A stretch of DNA of 64,000 bases from Salinispora fenicalii (lineage in GTDB: Bacteria; Actinomycetota; Actinomycetes; Mycobacteriales; Micromonosporaceae): contig NZ_AZWQ01000017.1 of assembly GCF_000514815.1 (NCBI RefSeq), positions 1 through 64,000 of the forward strand, given 5' to 3'. The stretch's first letter is position 1, and the number at the start of each line of letters is the position of its first letter. Shown here piece after piece: positions 42,578 through 51,654 of this stretch. The position numbers were made by a program, and so were the translations under genes. The notes beneath the pieces were generated by a model, which did no database searches, had not been told where the DNA came from, and saw nothing but the letters and a program-made list of their open reading frames with translations.

Positions 42578-43570
42578 ATGGTGCACGATTTCCCCTCACC
42601 CGCCCGGACCCTCGCGGGCATCACCGTCGCCGCCGTCGCCGTCCTGGCCACAGTCGGCTGCTCCAGCACCTCCGACACCGGCACCACGGAACCGGCCGCC
42701 TCCCAGGCCGCCGGGTGGCCGCGCACCTTCACCAACCCCGACGGCTCCACCACCGAGATCCCGAGCAAGCCCGAAGCGATCGTCTCCACCTCCGTATCGG
42801 TGACCGGTACTCTGCTCGCTTTCGACGCCCCGGTGGTGGCCTCCGGCTCCGGGGCCACCGGTGAGTTCTTCGCCCAATGGGCCGAGGTGGCGGACGAACG
42901 CGACATCGCCAACCTCTGGCCCGCCGGGAAGGTCGACCTGGAGGCGGTCTACGCCCACGCGCCCGACCTCGTCGTCGTCTCCGCCACCGGAGCCGATTCG
43001 CTGATGGACCAGATCGACGAACTACGCGCGATCGCCCCGACGATCGTCGTCGACTACGGTGGGCAGACCTGGCAGGAGCTCGCCGGGACGCTCGGGCAGG
43101 CCACCGGCTTGGCGACCGAGGCCGAGCAGACCGTCACCGCCTTCGACGAATCCGTCCGGGAAGCAGCATCGAAGATCCAGGTGCCAGCGGGCAGCGCGAA
43201 TGTGATCTCGTTTAACGGTGCCGGGGAAGACAACCCGATCGCGCGTCGCGGTTCCGCCCAGGCCGGCCTCCTCAGCGACCTGGGGTTCACCCTCGAGGAC
43301 CCGAATCCAGAGTGGAACACCCGAAGCCAACTTCGCGAAGACTTCGTCTGGACGGCGTACGAGAACCTGACCACCCTGACCGCCGAGACCACCTTCATCC
43401 TCAGCAAGGACGACGCGGGCGCACAGGCCTTCGCCGAGGACCCGGTGCTCGCGAACGTGCCCTCAGTCCAGCAGGGCCAGGTATACGGACTCGGGGCGAA
43501 CTCGTTCCGGGTGGACCCGTACAGCGCGACCGAGATCGTCGATGGCGTCGTCGCCCGCTTTGCCAACTGA
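42578..43570 (+). CDS. fepB: Ferric-siderophore-binding lipoprotein (FepB-like)
   Basis: 330 aa. Lipobox LATVGC. RTFTNPDGSTTEIPSKPEAI then VSTSVSVTGTLLAFDAPVVA is the FepB-like opening of class III binding proteins for enterobactin-type siderophores. First gene after the iron box; AAGGATC is the ribosome binding site. Overlaps the permease gene by 29 bases. Confidence 0.88.
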   Translation: MVHDFPSPARTLAGITVAAVAVLATVGCSSTSDTGTTEPAASQAAGWPRTFTNPDGSTTEIPSKPEAIVSTSVSVTGTLLAFDAPVVASGSGATGEFFAQWAEVADERDIANLWPAGKVDLEAVYAHAPDLVVVSATGADSLMDQIDELRAIAPTIVVDYGGQTWQELAGTLGQATGLATEAEQTVTAFDESVREAASKIQVPAGSANVISFNGAGEDNPIARRGSAQAGLLSDLGFTLEDPNPEWNTRSQLREDFVWTAYENLTTLTAETTFILSKDDAGAQAFAEDPVLANVPSVQQGQVYGLGANSFRVDPYSATEIVDGVVARFAN

Positions 43571-44630
43571 CCCGGCACCCGGGTGGGGGCGAGGCCGCCC
43601 CCACCCGGTCCGGAGCACGATCACCCGCCCACGCCGGTGGCACCGTGGCACCGGGCTGCTCCTGCTCTCTGTCGTACTGGTGATCGGCACCTTCGCCAGC
43701 GCCACCGTCGGCACCCGCGCCATCCCCCTCGCCACCACCTGGGACGCGGTATTCGCATTCGATCCGACCAACTCGGCGCACCTCCTCGTGGTCCATCAGC
43801 GCATCCCCCGTGCGCTCCTCGCCGTCGTGGTCGGCGGCGGCCTGGGTGTCGCCGGCGCGGTCATGCAGGCGCTCACCCGCAACCCGCTGGCAGAGCCGGG
43901 CCTGCTGGGCGTCAACGCCGGAGCGGCGACCGCCATCGCCGCCGGCATCGCGTTCCTGGGCGTGACCGACCCGTCGGGCTACATGTGGCTCGGCGTCCTC
44001 GGCGCGGCGGTCGCCGGAGCCGTCGTCTACCTGCTCGGCGGCCTACGCACCGGCACCAACCCGGTTCGGCTCGTGCTTGCCGGAGCCGCCCTCACCGTCG
44101 TCCTTATGGCACTGACCCAACTCATACTTGTCAACAGCGCCGAGCAGGTCTACGACCGATACCGACACTGGATGGTCGGCTCGCTCGCCGGTCGCGGCAC
44201 CGACGTCCTGATCGCCATCGGCCTGCTCACCGCCGCCGGACTCCTGCTCGCCCATGCCCTCGCCCGTCCGCTCGACACGGCGATCCTCGGCGAAGAGCTC
44301 AGCCGGTCCCTGGGGGGACGTCCGGCCCGGGTCTGGGCGACCGCGGGCCTCGCCGTCATCGTGCTCGCCGGCGCGGCGACGGCCGCGGCCGGGCCGATCG
44401 CCTTTCTCGGGCTGGCCGCGCCGCACCTCGCCCGGCTCCTGGCCGGTGTGGACCACCGCTGGGTCCTGCCCTACTCAGGTGTGCTCGCCGCCGTCCTCAT
44501 CGTCGTCGCCGACACCCTCGGCCGGGCCCTCCCCGCCAACGGTGAGGTGAGCGTCGGCATCATGGTCTCGATTCTGGGCGGTCCGTTCTTTGTCCTGCTG
44601 GTGCGGCGACGTCGAATGGTACGGCTGTGA
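43542..44630 (+). CDS. fepD: Ferric-siderophore ABC permease (FepD-like)
   Basis: 362 aa, FecCD family, about nine membrane helices. ALLAVVVGGGLGVAGAVMQA and LTRNPLAEPGLLGVNAGA are family hallmarks; GPIAFLGLAAPHLARLLAG is the ATPase-contact loop. The ATG at 43542 lies inside the previous gene, in line with the tight operon. Confidence 0.9.
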   Translation: MASSPALPTDPAPGWGRGRPHPVRSTITRPRRWHRGTGLLLLSVVLVIGTFASATVGTRAIPLATTWDAVFAFDPTNSAHLLVVHQRIPRALLAVVVGGGLGVAGAVMQALTRNPLAEPGLLGVNAGAATAIAAGIAFLGVTDPSGYMWLGVLGAAVAGAVVYLLGGLRTGTNPVRLVLAGAALTVVLMALTQLILVNSAEQVYDRYRHWMVGSLAGRGTDVLIAIGLLTAAGLLLAHALARPLDTAILGEELSRSLGGRPARVWATAGLAVIVLAGAATAAAGPIAFLGLAAPHLARLLAGVDHRWVLPYSGVLAAVLIVVADTLGRALPANGEVSVGIMVSILGGPFFVLLVRRRRMVRL

Positions 44631-45679
44631 CCCCGCCCCGGCCGCTCCCTGAAGGGCGCCAGGTGTGGCGGGTAGGCCACACCTCCCTGGTGATCTCGCC
44701 ACGACTGGTGACCATCACGGTCGTCCTCCTGGTCGTCGGCGCGGCCCTGGGCGTCACAGCGATGACGCTCGGTACCCTGCGACTCTCGTTCGGCGAGGTG
44801 ATCGCGGCGGTCGTCGACACGTCCGGGAACGCCCAACACGACCGGGTCGTCCGGAGTCTGCGGCTACCCCGCGTGGTCACCGCGATCTTCGCCGGGGCCG
44901 CGCTGGGTGTCTCCGGAGCCATCTTCCAGTCGGTGTCCCGCAACGCGCTCGGATCACCCGACGTCATCGGCTTCACCACCGGAGCGGCGACCGGGGCGAT
45001 CGTGCAGATCGTCGTCTTCCAGGCCGACGCCCTACAAGTGTCGCTGGGCGCGGTCGCCGGAGGTCTGCTCACCGCAGCAGTTGTCTACCTGCTTTCCCGC
45101 CGGGCCGGTGTGACCGGTGGCTACCGGCTGATCCTGACCGGGATCGGGGTGAGCGCTGTGCTCGGCGCGGTGAATGGCCTGCTGCTCGTGACCGGAGACC
45201 TGGACCAGGCGTTCACCGCCAACCTGTGGCTGTCGGGGTCACTCGACGCCCGTAGCTGGACGCACGCCCTGCCGGTCACGGTCGGTGTGCTCGTTGTCGT
45301 ACCGCTCGTTCTTCCCCTCGCCCGCCGGGCATCGCTGATCGAGATGGGCGACGACCTCGCCCAGCAGCTCGGGGTCCGGGTGGAGCGCACCCGGGTGCTG
45401 CTCATGCTCGCCGCGGTAGCCCTCGCCGGGCTGGCCACCGGAGCCGCCGGACCGATCGCCTTCATCGCCCTGGCCGCGCCGCAACTCGTGGTACGGCTTA
45501 CCGGTTGGCGTCGCATGCCGGTGGTCAGCGCCGCCGCGATGGGCGGGTGCCTGCTGATGCTCGCCGACACGGTCACCCGGCTGCTGCCGATCACCGCCGC
45601 GGTCCCCATCGGCCGGGTCACCGGCATCATCGGCGGCCTCTACCTCATCTGGATGCTGACCCGCGCCAAGCAGGTCTGA
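44627..45679 (+). CDS. fepG: Ferric-siderophore ABC permease (FepG-like)
   Basis: 350 aa, FecCD family. FAGAALGVSGAIFQSVSRNA, LGSPDVIGFTTGAATGA and GPIAFIALAAPQLVVRLTG are the family blocks. GTG 44627 overlaps the previous stop (GTGA). Pairs with FepD to form the channel. Confidence 0.9.
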   Translation: MTPPRPLPEGRQVWRVGHTSLVISPRLVTITVVLLVVGAALGVTAMTLGTLRLSFGEVIAAVVDTSGNAQHDRVVRSLRLPRVVTAIFAGAALGVSGAIFQSVSRNALGSPDVIGFTTGAATGAIVQIVVFQADALQVSLGAVAGGLLTAAVVYLLSRRAGVTGGYRLILTGIGVSAVLGAVNGLLLVTGDLDQAFTANLWLSGSLDARSWTHALPVTVGVLVVVPLVLPLARRASLIEMGDDLAQQLGVRVERTRVLLMLAAVALAGLATGAAGPIAFIALAAPQLVVRLTGWRRMPVVSAAAMGGCLLMLADTVTRLLPITAAVPIGRVTGIIGGLYLIWMLTRAKQV

Positions 45680-45693
45680 GCCGGAAGGACCCC

Positions 45694-46500
45694 ATGACCT
45701 CCCCACCCGCTCTCGAGGCTGCCCACCTGACACTCGCGTACGAATCACGTCAGGTCGCTCACGATCTTGATGTCTCCATTCCGGACGGCGCGGTAACCGT
45801 GATCCTCGGCCCGAACGCGTGCGGCAAGTCAACGCTGCTGCGAGCGCTCGCGCGACTACTCCGCCCCAAGACCGGCCAGGTACTGCTCCACGGCCAGGAC
45901 GTGCAGCGGCTGACCCCGAAGGAGCTGGCCCGCCGGCTCGGACTACTGCCGCAGTCCTCCGCGGCACCGGCCGGGATCACCGTCGCCGACCTCGTCGGCC
46001 GTGGCCGGTTCCCACACCAGCGAATGTTGCGGCAGTGGAGCCACGAGGACGAAGCAGCGGTGGCCCGGGCGCTCGCGGCGACCGGAGTGGCGGAGCTGGC
46101 GGACCGCGCCGTCGAGGAGTTGTCCGGCGGCCAACGGCAGCGGGTGTGGATCGCGCTGATCCTCGCCCAGGAGACACCGGTGCTACTCCTGGACGAGCCC
46201 ACCACCTACCTCGACATCTCGCACCAACTCGAGGTACTCGAACTGTGCCGGCGACTCAACCGCGACCAGGGACGCACCGTGGTGCTGGTGCTGCACGACC
46301 TGAATCAGGCCGCGCGCTACGCCGACCATCTCGTGGTGCTGCGGGACGGCACGGTGGCGGCCACCGGCGCCCCCAAGACGGTGCTCACCGAGCAGTTGCT
46401 GCACGACGTCTTCCGACTGGAAGCCCGCGTCATCACCGACCCGGTCTTCGGCACACCACTGGTCATCCCGATCGCCGCTCGGGACTCCGCCGCCGGGTGA
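45694..46500 (+). CDS. fepC: Ferric-siderophore ABC ATPase (FepC-like)
   Basis: 268 aa. Walker A GPNACGKSTLLRAL, signature ELSGGQRQRVWIAL, Walker B VLLLDEPTTYLD, H-loop VLHDLNQAARY. The DEPTTYLDISHQ sequence is characteristic of siderophore/cobalamin importers. GGAAGGA precedes ATG 45694. Confidence 0.92.
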   Translation: MTSPPALEAAHLTLAYESRQVAHDLDVSIPDGAVTVILGPNACGKSTLLRALARLLRPKTGQVLLHGQDVQRLTPKELARRLGLLPQSSAAPAGITVADLVGRGRFPHQRMLRQWSHEDEAAVARALAATGVAELADRAVEELSGGQRQRVWIALILAQETPVLLLDEPTTYLDISHQLEVLELCRRLNRDQGRTVVLVLHDLNQAARYADHLVVLRDGTVAATGAPKTVLTEQLLHDVFRLEARVITDPVFGTPLVIPIAARDSAAG

Positions 46501-46535
46501 GCTCACCGCTGGGACACAGACTCGAAGGAGAAGAT

Positions 46536-47750
46536 GTGCAGCTCACCGGTGGCCCGAGACGGGTCACGCAGCCGCCCACGCCGCCGAAACCACCATCGCG
46601 CCGTACCCCCAACCCACGCATCGCACGGCTCGCAGCCGACTGCTCGCCGACGGAGTTCTGGGAGACGGTCATCCGCCATACGCCCCTGGTCGAGGAGGCG
46701 GGCGAGGGCGAGCGACGGGTGACGTTCCTGTGGCGGTCCGCCGCGGCCGCCGCGGTCTACGTGACTGTCAACCGGGTGACCTACGACCTCAACGACGCCC
46801 AGATGGAGCGGGTGCCGGGCACCGACGTGTGGCACGCCGCGTTCCGCCTACCCGCCGACTGGCGTGGGTCGTACACGGTGCTCGAAACCGACGCGGCGGG
46901 AAGCAGCACGCTTTCTGACGCCGAGCCACGGTGGGCGATGCGCACGATCCGCGAGGAGGGCGGCACCGACCCCCGCAACCCACGACGCGTCCACACCCAC
47001 AGCGGCCGGCTCGCGTCGGTGGCGGAGCTGGATGCCGCGCCACTGCGGGCAGCACCCGCGCAAGGACCGTCTCCCCGCGCTCAACGCCTGGTAGCACCCA
47101 CCGGGCGCCCGGTGTGGCTATCCCCACCACCAGACGCTGACGGCACGCCTCGACCGCTGGTCGTGGTGCTGGACGGGGAGGTGTGGCACGCCTCCGGCTA
47201 CGCCGCCGCCAGCGCCGACCGGCTCACGAGATCGGGAGCGATCCGCGCGCCCTACCTGGCGATGGTCGAAACCGGAGGCACCTCGGCACGCCGGATGGCC
47301 GATCTGAGCATCGACGGCGCGATGAGCGAGGAGGTGGTCACGCTCCTGCTGCCGTGGTTGCGCAACCGGGTACCGGTGAGCGCCGATCCCCGGGATGTCG
47401 TGCTGACCGGGGAGAGCCTGGGCGGACTCACCGCCCTGAAGACCGCCTTCGACCACCCGGAGTCGGTGGGCACGGCGCTGAGCCAGTCGGCGTCACTGTG
47501 GCAACACGACCTGCTTGACCGCGCCGCGGCGGCCGGCCCGGTACGCCTCTTCCTCACCGTGGGTGTGCTCGAACCGACACTGTTGGAGCCGCACCGACGG
47601 CTGCGGGAGGCGCTCGCGGCGAGCCCGCCCACCGTGGCCTACCGGGAGTTCCAGGGTGGGCACGACATGGCCTGGTGGCGTGGGCTCTGGGAGGACGGCA
47701 TCGCGGATCTTCTCGGTGCGGGACGGCTGCCGTCGAATCCGTCACCCTGA
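46536..47750 (+). CDS. fes: Ferric enterobactin esterase-like protein (Fes family)
   Basis: 404 aa from GTG 46536 (GAAGGAG five bases upstream). The N-terminal domain (SPTEFWETVIRHTPLVEEAG, then VTFLWR) and the C-terminal alpha/beta hydrolase with GESLGGLTALKTAF (nucleophile Ser) and GGHDMAWWR (catalytic His) match Fes/IroD esterases. They hydrolyse the trilactone of imported catecholate siderophores to release iron. Last gene of the iron operon; no siderophore synthesis genes are nearby. Confidence 0.87.
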   Translation: MQLTGGPRRVTQPPTPPKPPSRRTPNPRIARLAADCSPTEFWETVIRHTPLVEEAGEGERRVTFLWRSAAAAAVYVTVNRVTYDLNDAQMERVPGTDVWHAAFRLPADWRGSYTVLETDAAGSSTLSDAEPRWAMRTIREEGGTDPRNPRRVHTHSGRLASVAELDAAPLRAAPAQGPSPRAQRLVAPTGRPVWLSPPPDADGTPRPLVVVLDGEVWHASGYAAASADRLTRSGAIRAPYLAMVETGGTSARRMADLSIDGAMSEEVVTLLLPWLRNRVPVSADPRDVVLTGESLGGLTALKTAFDHPESVGTALSQSASLWQHDLLDRAAAAGPVRLFLTVGVLEPTLLEPHRRLREALAASPPTVAYREFQGGHDMAWWRGLWEDGIADLLGAGRLPSNPSP

Positions 47751-47799
47751 GGCGATCAACGGAGCGGGACGGTAGCCAGCCGAGCCGGATTGCGAGCTG

Positions 47800-49281
47800 C
47801 TATCCGGCACAGCCCGGAACGTTGACGCAGTTGTTCGGCCGATTCTTGATCACGATGGTGCCGGTGGCGGTGTTCAGGTCCACCGTGCCGCCGTCGTTGA
47901 CGACTCCCCCACCATCGGTGGCGGCGAGATTGTCGACCACCTTCGTCGCCGTGAGGCTGACCATCCCGGAGCTGTGGATGCCGCCACCCCGGTCGGCCCG
48001 GTTACCGAGGATCCGGGTACGTCGTATCACCAGCTGCCCCGCGTTGAAGATTCCGCCGCCGGCGGCGGCCATCGCGGTGTTGTTCTTGATGATGCTGTCC
48101 TCGATGACGACGTAGCTTCCTCCGCCGATGTCCCCCTCAATGAAGAGGCCACCGGCCAGACCAGACAGTGCGGTGTTGTCAGTCAGGTGGACCCACCGCA
48201 AGGTCAACTGCCCGCCGAGACCAACCCGGACACCACCGCCGTCGGAATGGGTCAAATTTCTGGCGATTCGGGTGCCGGTAACCGTGCCGATGCCGCCGGA
48301 GACAAACAAACCACCAACAGACTGACCCCAGTTGTCGGCGATGCTGCCGCCCTTTACGGTCACGCTGCTGTCGGAGGCGAAGATGCCGCCGCCAAGGTCG
48401 GCGGTGTTTCCGCCGATGTGAGAGTGCACGATCTCCAGCGGGCCGGCACTGAAGATCCCACCGCCACGCTGGTTCCCGAGATTCCGTTCAACGCTGGAGT
48501 GGCTGACCCGGGTGGTGCCGTTGTTGGCGATACCGCCACCCAGGATGTCGCCGATGTTCCGAATGACGGCACTGTGGTTGACGATCAACGCTCCACCGGT
48601 GTTGACGAGGATCCCCCCGCCACCCTCGGCTGCGTGGCCGCCGGTGATCGTCAGCTGGTTGAGGGTGAGCTCACCACCGGCGTTCACGGCGAGGATCCGG
48701 AACTGGTCAACAGCGGCGGCCCGCTCGATGGTGGTGTTCCTGCCACCGTTGAGAGTGATCGGAGTGACGATCGCGGGCAGCCCGGCGCCACCGAGGTCGG
48801 CGGTGAGCAGGTAGGTGCAGTCCTCGGCGAGGTCGAGCACGGCGCCACCACCGGTGTTGGCCACGGCGATCTCGGCGATCAGCCGATCCGAGTCGCAGGG
48901 GACCGGCCGGCCTTCCCGCCGCCCACCGTCGCCCGTACCCGCGTCGCCCCTGACCGCGTCACCGTCGCCCCTGACCGCGTCACCCTTCTCCGCGGCGCCT
49001 TTGTCCGCCTCACCGCTGACCCCGCCACCCTTCTCCGCCGCACCGCTACTTTCGTCCCGACGGTCGTCGGCGGATGGCCCGCCAGCAAGGGGCCCGGACG
49101 CGACCGGCAGGGCGCGTCTGATCGTCTCGCCGGCCGGGGTCACAACAACCCCGACTGTGGTGAGCGCCAGACCGGTCGCCCCGGCCAAGCCGACAACCCA
49201 CCACCGCCGCCACCATGGCCGCGCCGGCTCCCCGCCCGGACGGTCGGGCTGCTCTCCCTGGACGTGGCGCTGATGGTTCAT
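47800..49281 (-). CDS. Secreted right-handed beta-helix repeat protein, paralog 2
   Basis: 493 aa, the longest paralog in the signal-to-module region. N-terminal WWVVGLAGATGLALTTVGVV helix, a charged EKGD/VRGD repeat linker (about residues 60-115), then the conserved module (GRPVPCDSDRLIAEIAVANT, CTYLLTADLGGAGL) and about 12 solenoid turns. Ends NNCVNVPGCAG. ATG 49281 is the start shared in position by the family. Its solenoid turns differ clearly from the other three copies. Confidence 0.85.
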   Translation of the reverse strand: MNHQRHVQGEQPDRPGGEPARPWWRRWWVVGLAGATGLALTTVGVVVTPAGETIRRALPVASGPLAGGPSADDRRDESSGAAEKGGGVSGEADKGAAEKGDAVRGDGDAVRGDAGTGDGGRREGRPVPCDSDRLIAEIAVANTGGGAVLDLAEDCTYLLTADLGGAGLPAIVTPITLNGGRNTTIERAAAVDQFRILAVNAGGELTLNQLTITGGHAAEGGGGILVNTGGALIVNHSAVIRNIGDILGGGIANNGTTRVSHSSVERNLGNQRGGGIFSAGPLEIVHSHIGGNTADLGGGIFASDSSVTVKGGSIADNWGQSVGGLFVSGGIGTVTGTRIARNLTHSDGGGVRVGLGGQLTLRWVHLTDNTALSGLAGGLFIEGDIGGGSYVVIEDSIIKNNTAMAAAGGGIFNAGQLVIRRTRILGNRADRGGGIHSSGMVSLTATKVVDNLAATDGGGVVNDGGTVDLNTATGTIVIKNRPNNCVNVPGCAG

Positions 49282-49389
49282 CGCGGTCTCGATGTCCTTC
49301 CCCGTGCGCGGCAAGGAACCACCCAGCCGGGATGCCAGTCGAGGTCGCTCCTCAGCTATCCGCCGGGTGGTACCAGCCACCGCACGCTA
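49282..49389 (-). promoter_or_regulatory. Promoter and structured leader of beta-helix gene 2
   Basis: -10 TAGCGT (complement of 49384-49389); P1 GGTACCA/GGATAGC-like stem, then CTGAGGAG, later GGTTCCTTGCCG and GGGGAAGGACA, in the order of the other three leaders. P1 pairing is weaker here than in the others. Confidence 0.55.
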
Positions 49390-50539
49390 AACAAAGGGGA
49401 GGGACATGAAGTCCTAAATACGGCTAAATCCACCAAACCAGATGAATATGAATATTCTTACGCCCCTTGGCTGCGGACTCCATACTGGGCCGGGACTTGG
49501 CCGCGGCCTCGCCGCCCGACCGCCGGCGAGCCCAGCCGGTCGCGACAGCTGCCGCGCACCGAGCCGAGGTCCAGCGTCAGTCCGGCGCAGCCGAGAATGG
49601 TGGGAAGACACCTGCTCGCGGCAGCCCGGGTCGAGCCCCGCCTCGGCCCCACCAGTGGGGCAGCTCGACAGCAAACGTAGCGCCGGCACCCCAGCAGCCA
49701 TCAGCATCGACACCCATTAGCATCGATGCCACTTCAGTACGCCTTGGCCACCCTTCACACCGACCACCACCAAACCACCTGATCACCCAACGTCACGACC
49801 CGCTACGCGGAAAGGCTCACTGACCGCGATCAGACTCATTCCGTCGCCCAGATACAACAACACGAACCCCGGAAACGATCGCCGCAGAATGCGGTGTCGC
49901 AGCACCGGCCAGCAGGGCGAGGCCTGAATAGCAGTAAGGACTACTTTCCGGTGAACCATGCCGGGAAGCATCCACCATCAATCAATCGCAATAGAATTAG
50001 CATTCAGCAGAGCTGGGGCTTCAACTAAAACAAATACCAGCAGCGCCTCCACCCGCCCCCTCCCCCGGCCGGGATCACGAATAAGGTGCCAGAGTTCGGC
50101 GTAGTCTCGGCTCCCTTCCGAGCGCCGGCGAGGGAACGGCCAGGCAGGAGCAGCACGGGGACCGCCGCGACCACCGGCCGCTGACGGGCCGCCAGCCCAC
50201 AGGACAGCCGCGCCGAACACCAGCGAACATGAATGTGGCGACAAGTACTGTGCCTGCGACACGTCTAGATGATCACCGGCCAGTCGCGGCGCAGCACTCA
50301 TTACCGAGAATGTGAATTCACATCTCGTATCAATGCCCGCCAACCACCCATAGAGCAATCTGCGACAACGTTTTGATCATGCCCGCGACCTGCGCGGCCG
50401 CTAGAATCAATTAATAATCGGCGGGCCGACATAAATTGTCGAGATCATAATTCGTTGAGGAATCGGGATCTCGCTGATCGCGCCGCAAAACGCTAGACGT
50501 ATACACCGATTTAAAAAGCATCTCATTTAAGGGAGGAAC
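49390..50539. other. Long non-coding or decayed stretch
   Basis: About 1.15 kb without a convincing gene. Its AT content is higher than the surroundings from about 50270 onward. On the minus strand at 49783-49912 a short frame reads FPGFVLLYLGDGMSLIAVS, like the first helix of a major-facilitator transporter, probably a gene remnant. The region just before 50540 should contain the promoter of the small-ORF/endolysin pair. Confidence 0.45.
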
Positions 50540-50695
50540 ATGTCCGCGACCAACCCGCATCCGGTCCCGAACGAGGAACCGGAGCAGCACATCGGGATGC
50601 AGACCCCGGACCCGTGGCTCGACCCTGAGCAGACCGACTGGCCAGTTGTGGAGGTGAACATCGATGGCATGGATGGTGGTACCGAACCTGGATGA
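50540..50695 (+). CDS. 51-residue acidic peptide gene
   Basis: MSATNPHPVPNEEPEQHIGM, then DPWLDPEQTDWPVVEVNIDG and MDGGTEPG. A strong GGGAGGAAC ribosome binding site directly precedes the ATG. Pro- and Glu-rich, without a signal peptide. It overlaps the next gene by 32 bases in another frame, so the two are probably translationally linked. Function unknown; could be a chaperone or inhibitor of the lytic enzyme, or a small export substrate. Confidence 0.6.
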   Translation: MSATNPHPVPNEEPEQHIGMQTPDPWLDPEQTDWPVVEVNIDGMDGGTEPG

Positions 50696-51500
50696 AGCCC
50701 GTGATCAACTAAACAAACGATTCCCCAAGCGGGACACCAGATCGGACGGCTCGATCGGGGACACCTCGCATCAAAGCTCCCCGTCGAGCCACAACCCGGA
50801 CCGGACCGGTCGGCCGGAGTATCGCGACGGCGACAACCTCGACGAGGTACGGGCCCGGGATTTCGATGCCGACCTACGCGACCCGGACGGGGTCACGATG
50901 GAACAGGTCGTGCAGCTGTGGGTGAAGCTCGCTCGCTCCGGCGCTCTGTGGTGGGTCCGGTACATCATCTACAAGCGCCGAATCTGGCACCGTCGGCACA
51001 ACTTCGCCACCCACGCCTACACCGGCTCGAACCCGCACACGAGCCACTGCCACGTGAACTCTGACTTCACCCAGGCCGCGGACACGGTGCGGGGCACAAA
51101 CTGGCGGCTCGACCAGCTCGGCACGCCGGGACCGGTCGAGCCCGAGAAGCCGACGACGGTCCGACCCGCACCGGGTCCGGCGGTGGCATTCCCCCTGCCG
51201 AGCGGCTACTACTTTGGCTCCCGCAGCGGAGGAGATCGATCGGTGTCGGGCTACTATCGTCGGAAATTCAACGGAAAGTCGGACCGACAGTGGCTCATCA
51301 TGTGGACCAAACAGCTCACCCGCCGAGGCTGGCCCGCCGGGAAGGGAAAGCGGTACCTCCGCAAAGACGGCCACGACGGCCGGTACGGCCCGGAGCATCG
51401 AGAGCTGATCAAAGCTTTCCAGGCGGATCAGGGCCTCAGTAGAGACGGGCTACTGGGCCACAAGACCTGGGACGCCGCCTACCGCAACCCAATTCGATGA
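50664..51500 (+). CDS. Phage-endolysin-like peptidoglycan hydrolase
   Basis: 278 aa. Residues about 1-145 resemble actinophage M15-type endopeptidases: DGSIGDTSHQSSPSSHNPD, RARDFDADLRDP, and YTGSNPHTSHCHVN, giving the His/Asp/His zinc ligands. Residues about 195-278 form a peptidoglycan-binding-like domain (DGRYGPEHRELIKAFQADQG, LLGHKTWDAAY). No signal peptide. GGAGGTGA lies seven bases before ATG 50664. No other phage gene is near, so it looks domesticated or carried alone. Confidence 0.75.
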   Translation: MAWMVVPNLDEARDQLNKRFPKRDTRSDGSIGDTSHQSSPSSHNPDRTGRPEYRDGDNLDEVRARDFDADLRDPDGVTMEQVVQLWVKLARSGALWWVRYIIYKRRIWHRRHNFATHAYTGSNPHTSHCHVNSDFTQAADTVRGTNWRLDQLGTPGPVEPEKPTTVRPAPGPAVAFPLPSGYYFGSRSGGDRSVSGYYRRKFNGKSDRQWLIMWTKQLTRRGWPAGKGKRYLRKDGHDGRYGPEHRELIKAFQADQGLSRDGLLGHKTWDAAYRNPIR

Positions 51501-51597
51501 TCAACCCACCGTAGCGACGCGGCACGGTGCTGATCACACCCGTCCGGCGAGGGACGGCAGGGCCGAACCGGGCGCGCGCTATGTCATTGCAAAAGAG

Positions 51598-51630
51598 TTC
51601 CGCCCCACCGCGTTTCGCGGTGGGGCGGAA
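51598..51630 (-). terminator. Intrinsic terminator of beta-helix gene 3
   Basis: TTCCGCCCCACCGCG, loop TTT and its exact complement make a 15-bp stem; on the minus strand it is followed by CTCTTTTGC, a U-rich tail. It starts about 25 bases beyond the stop of the gene ending at 51655 and may also serve the endolysin gene. Confidence 0.8.
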
Positions 51631-51654
51631 TCCCTTGGTGCCCTGCTCGGAGTG

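Noticed and set aside
47974..49680. 568-codon plus-strand frame
   Set aside because: Antisense to beta-helix gene 2, which has a signal peptide, conserved module and paralogs.
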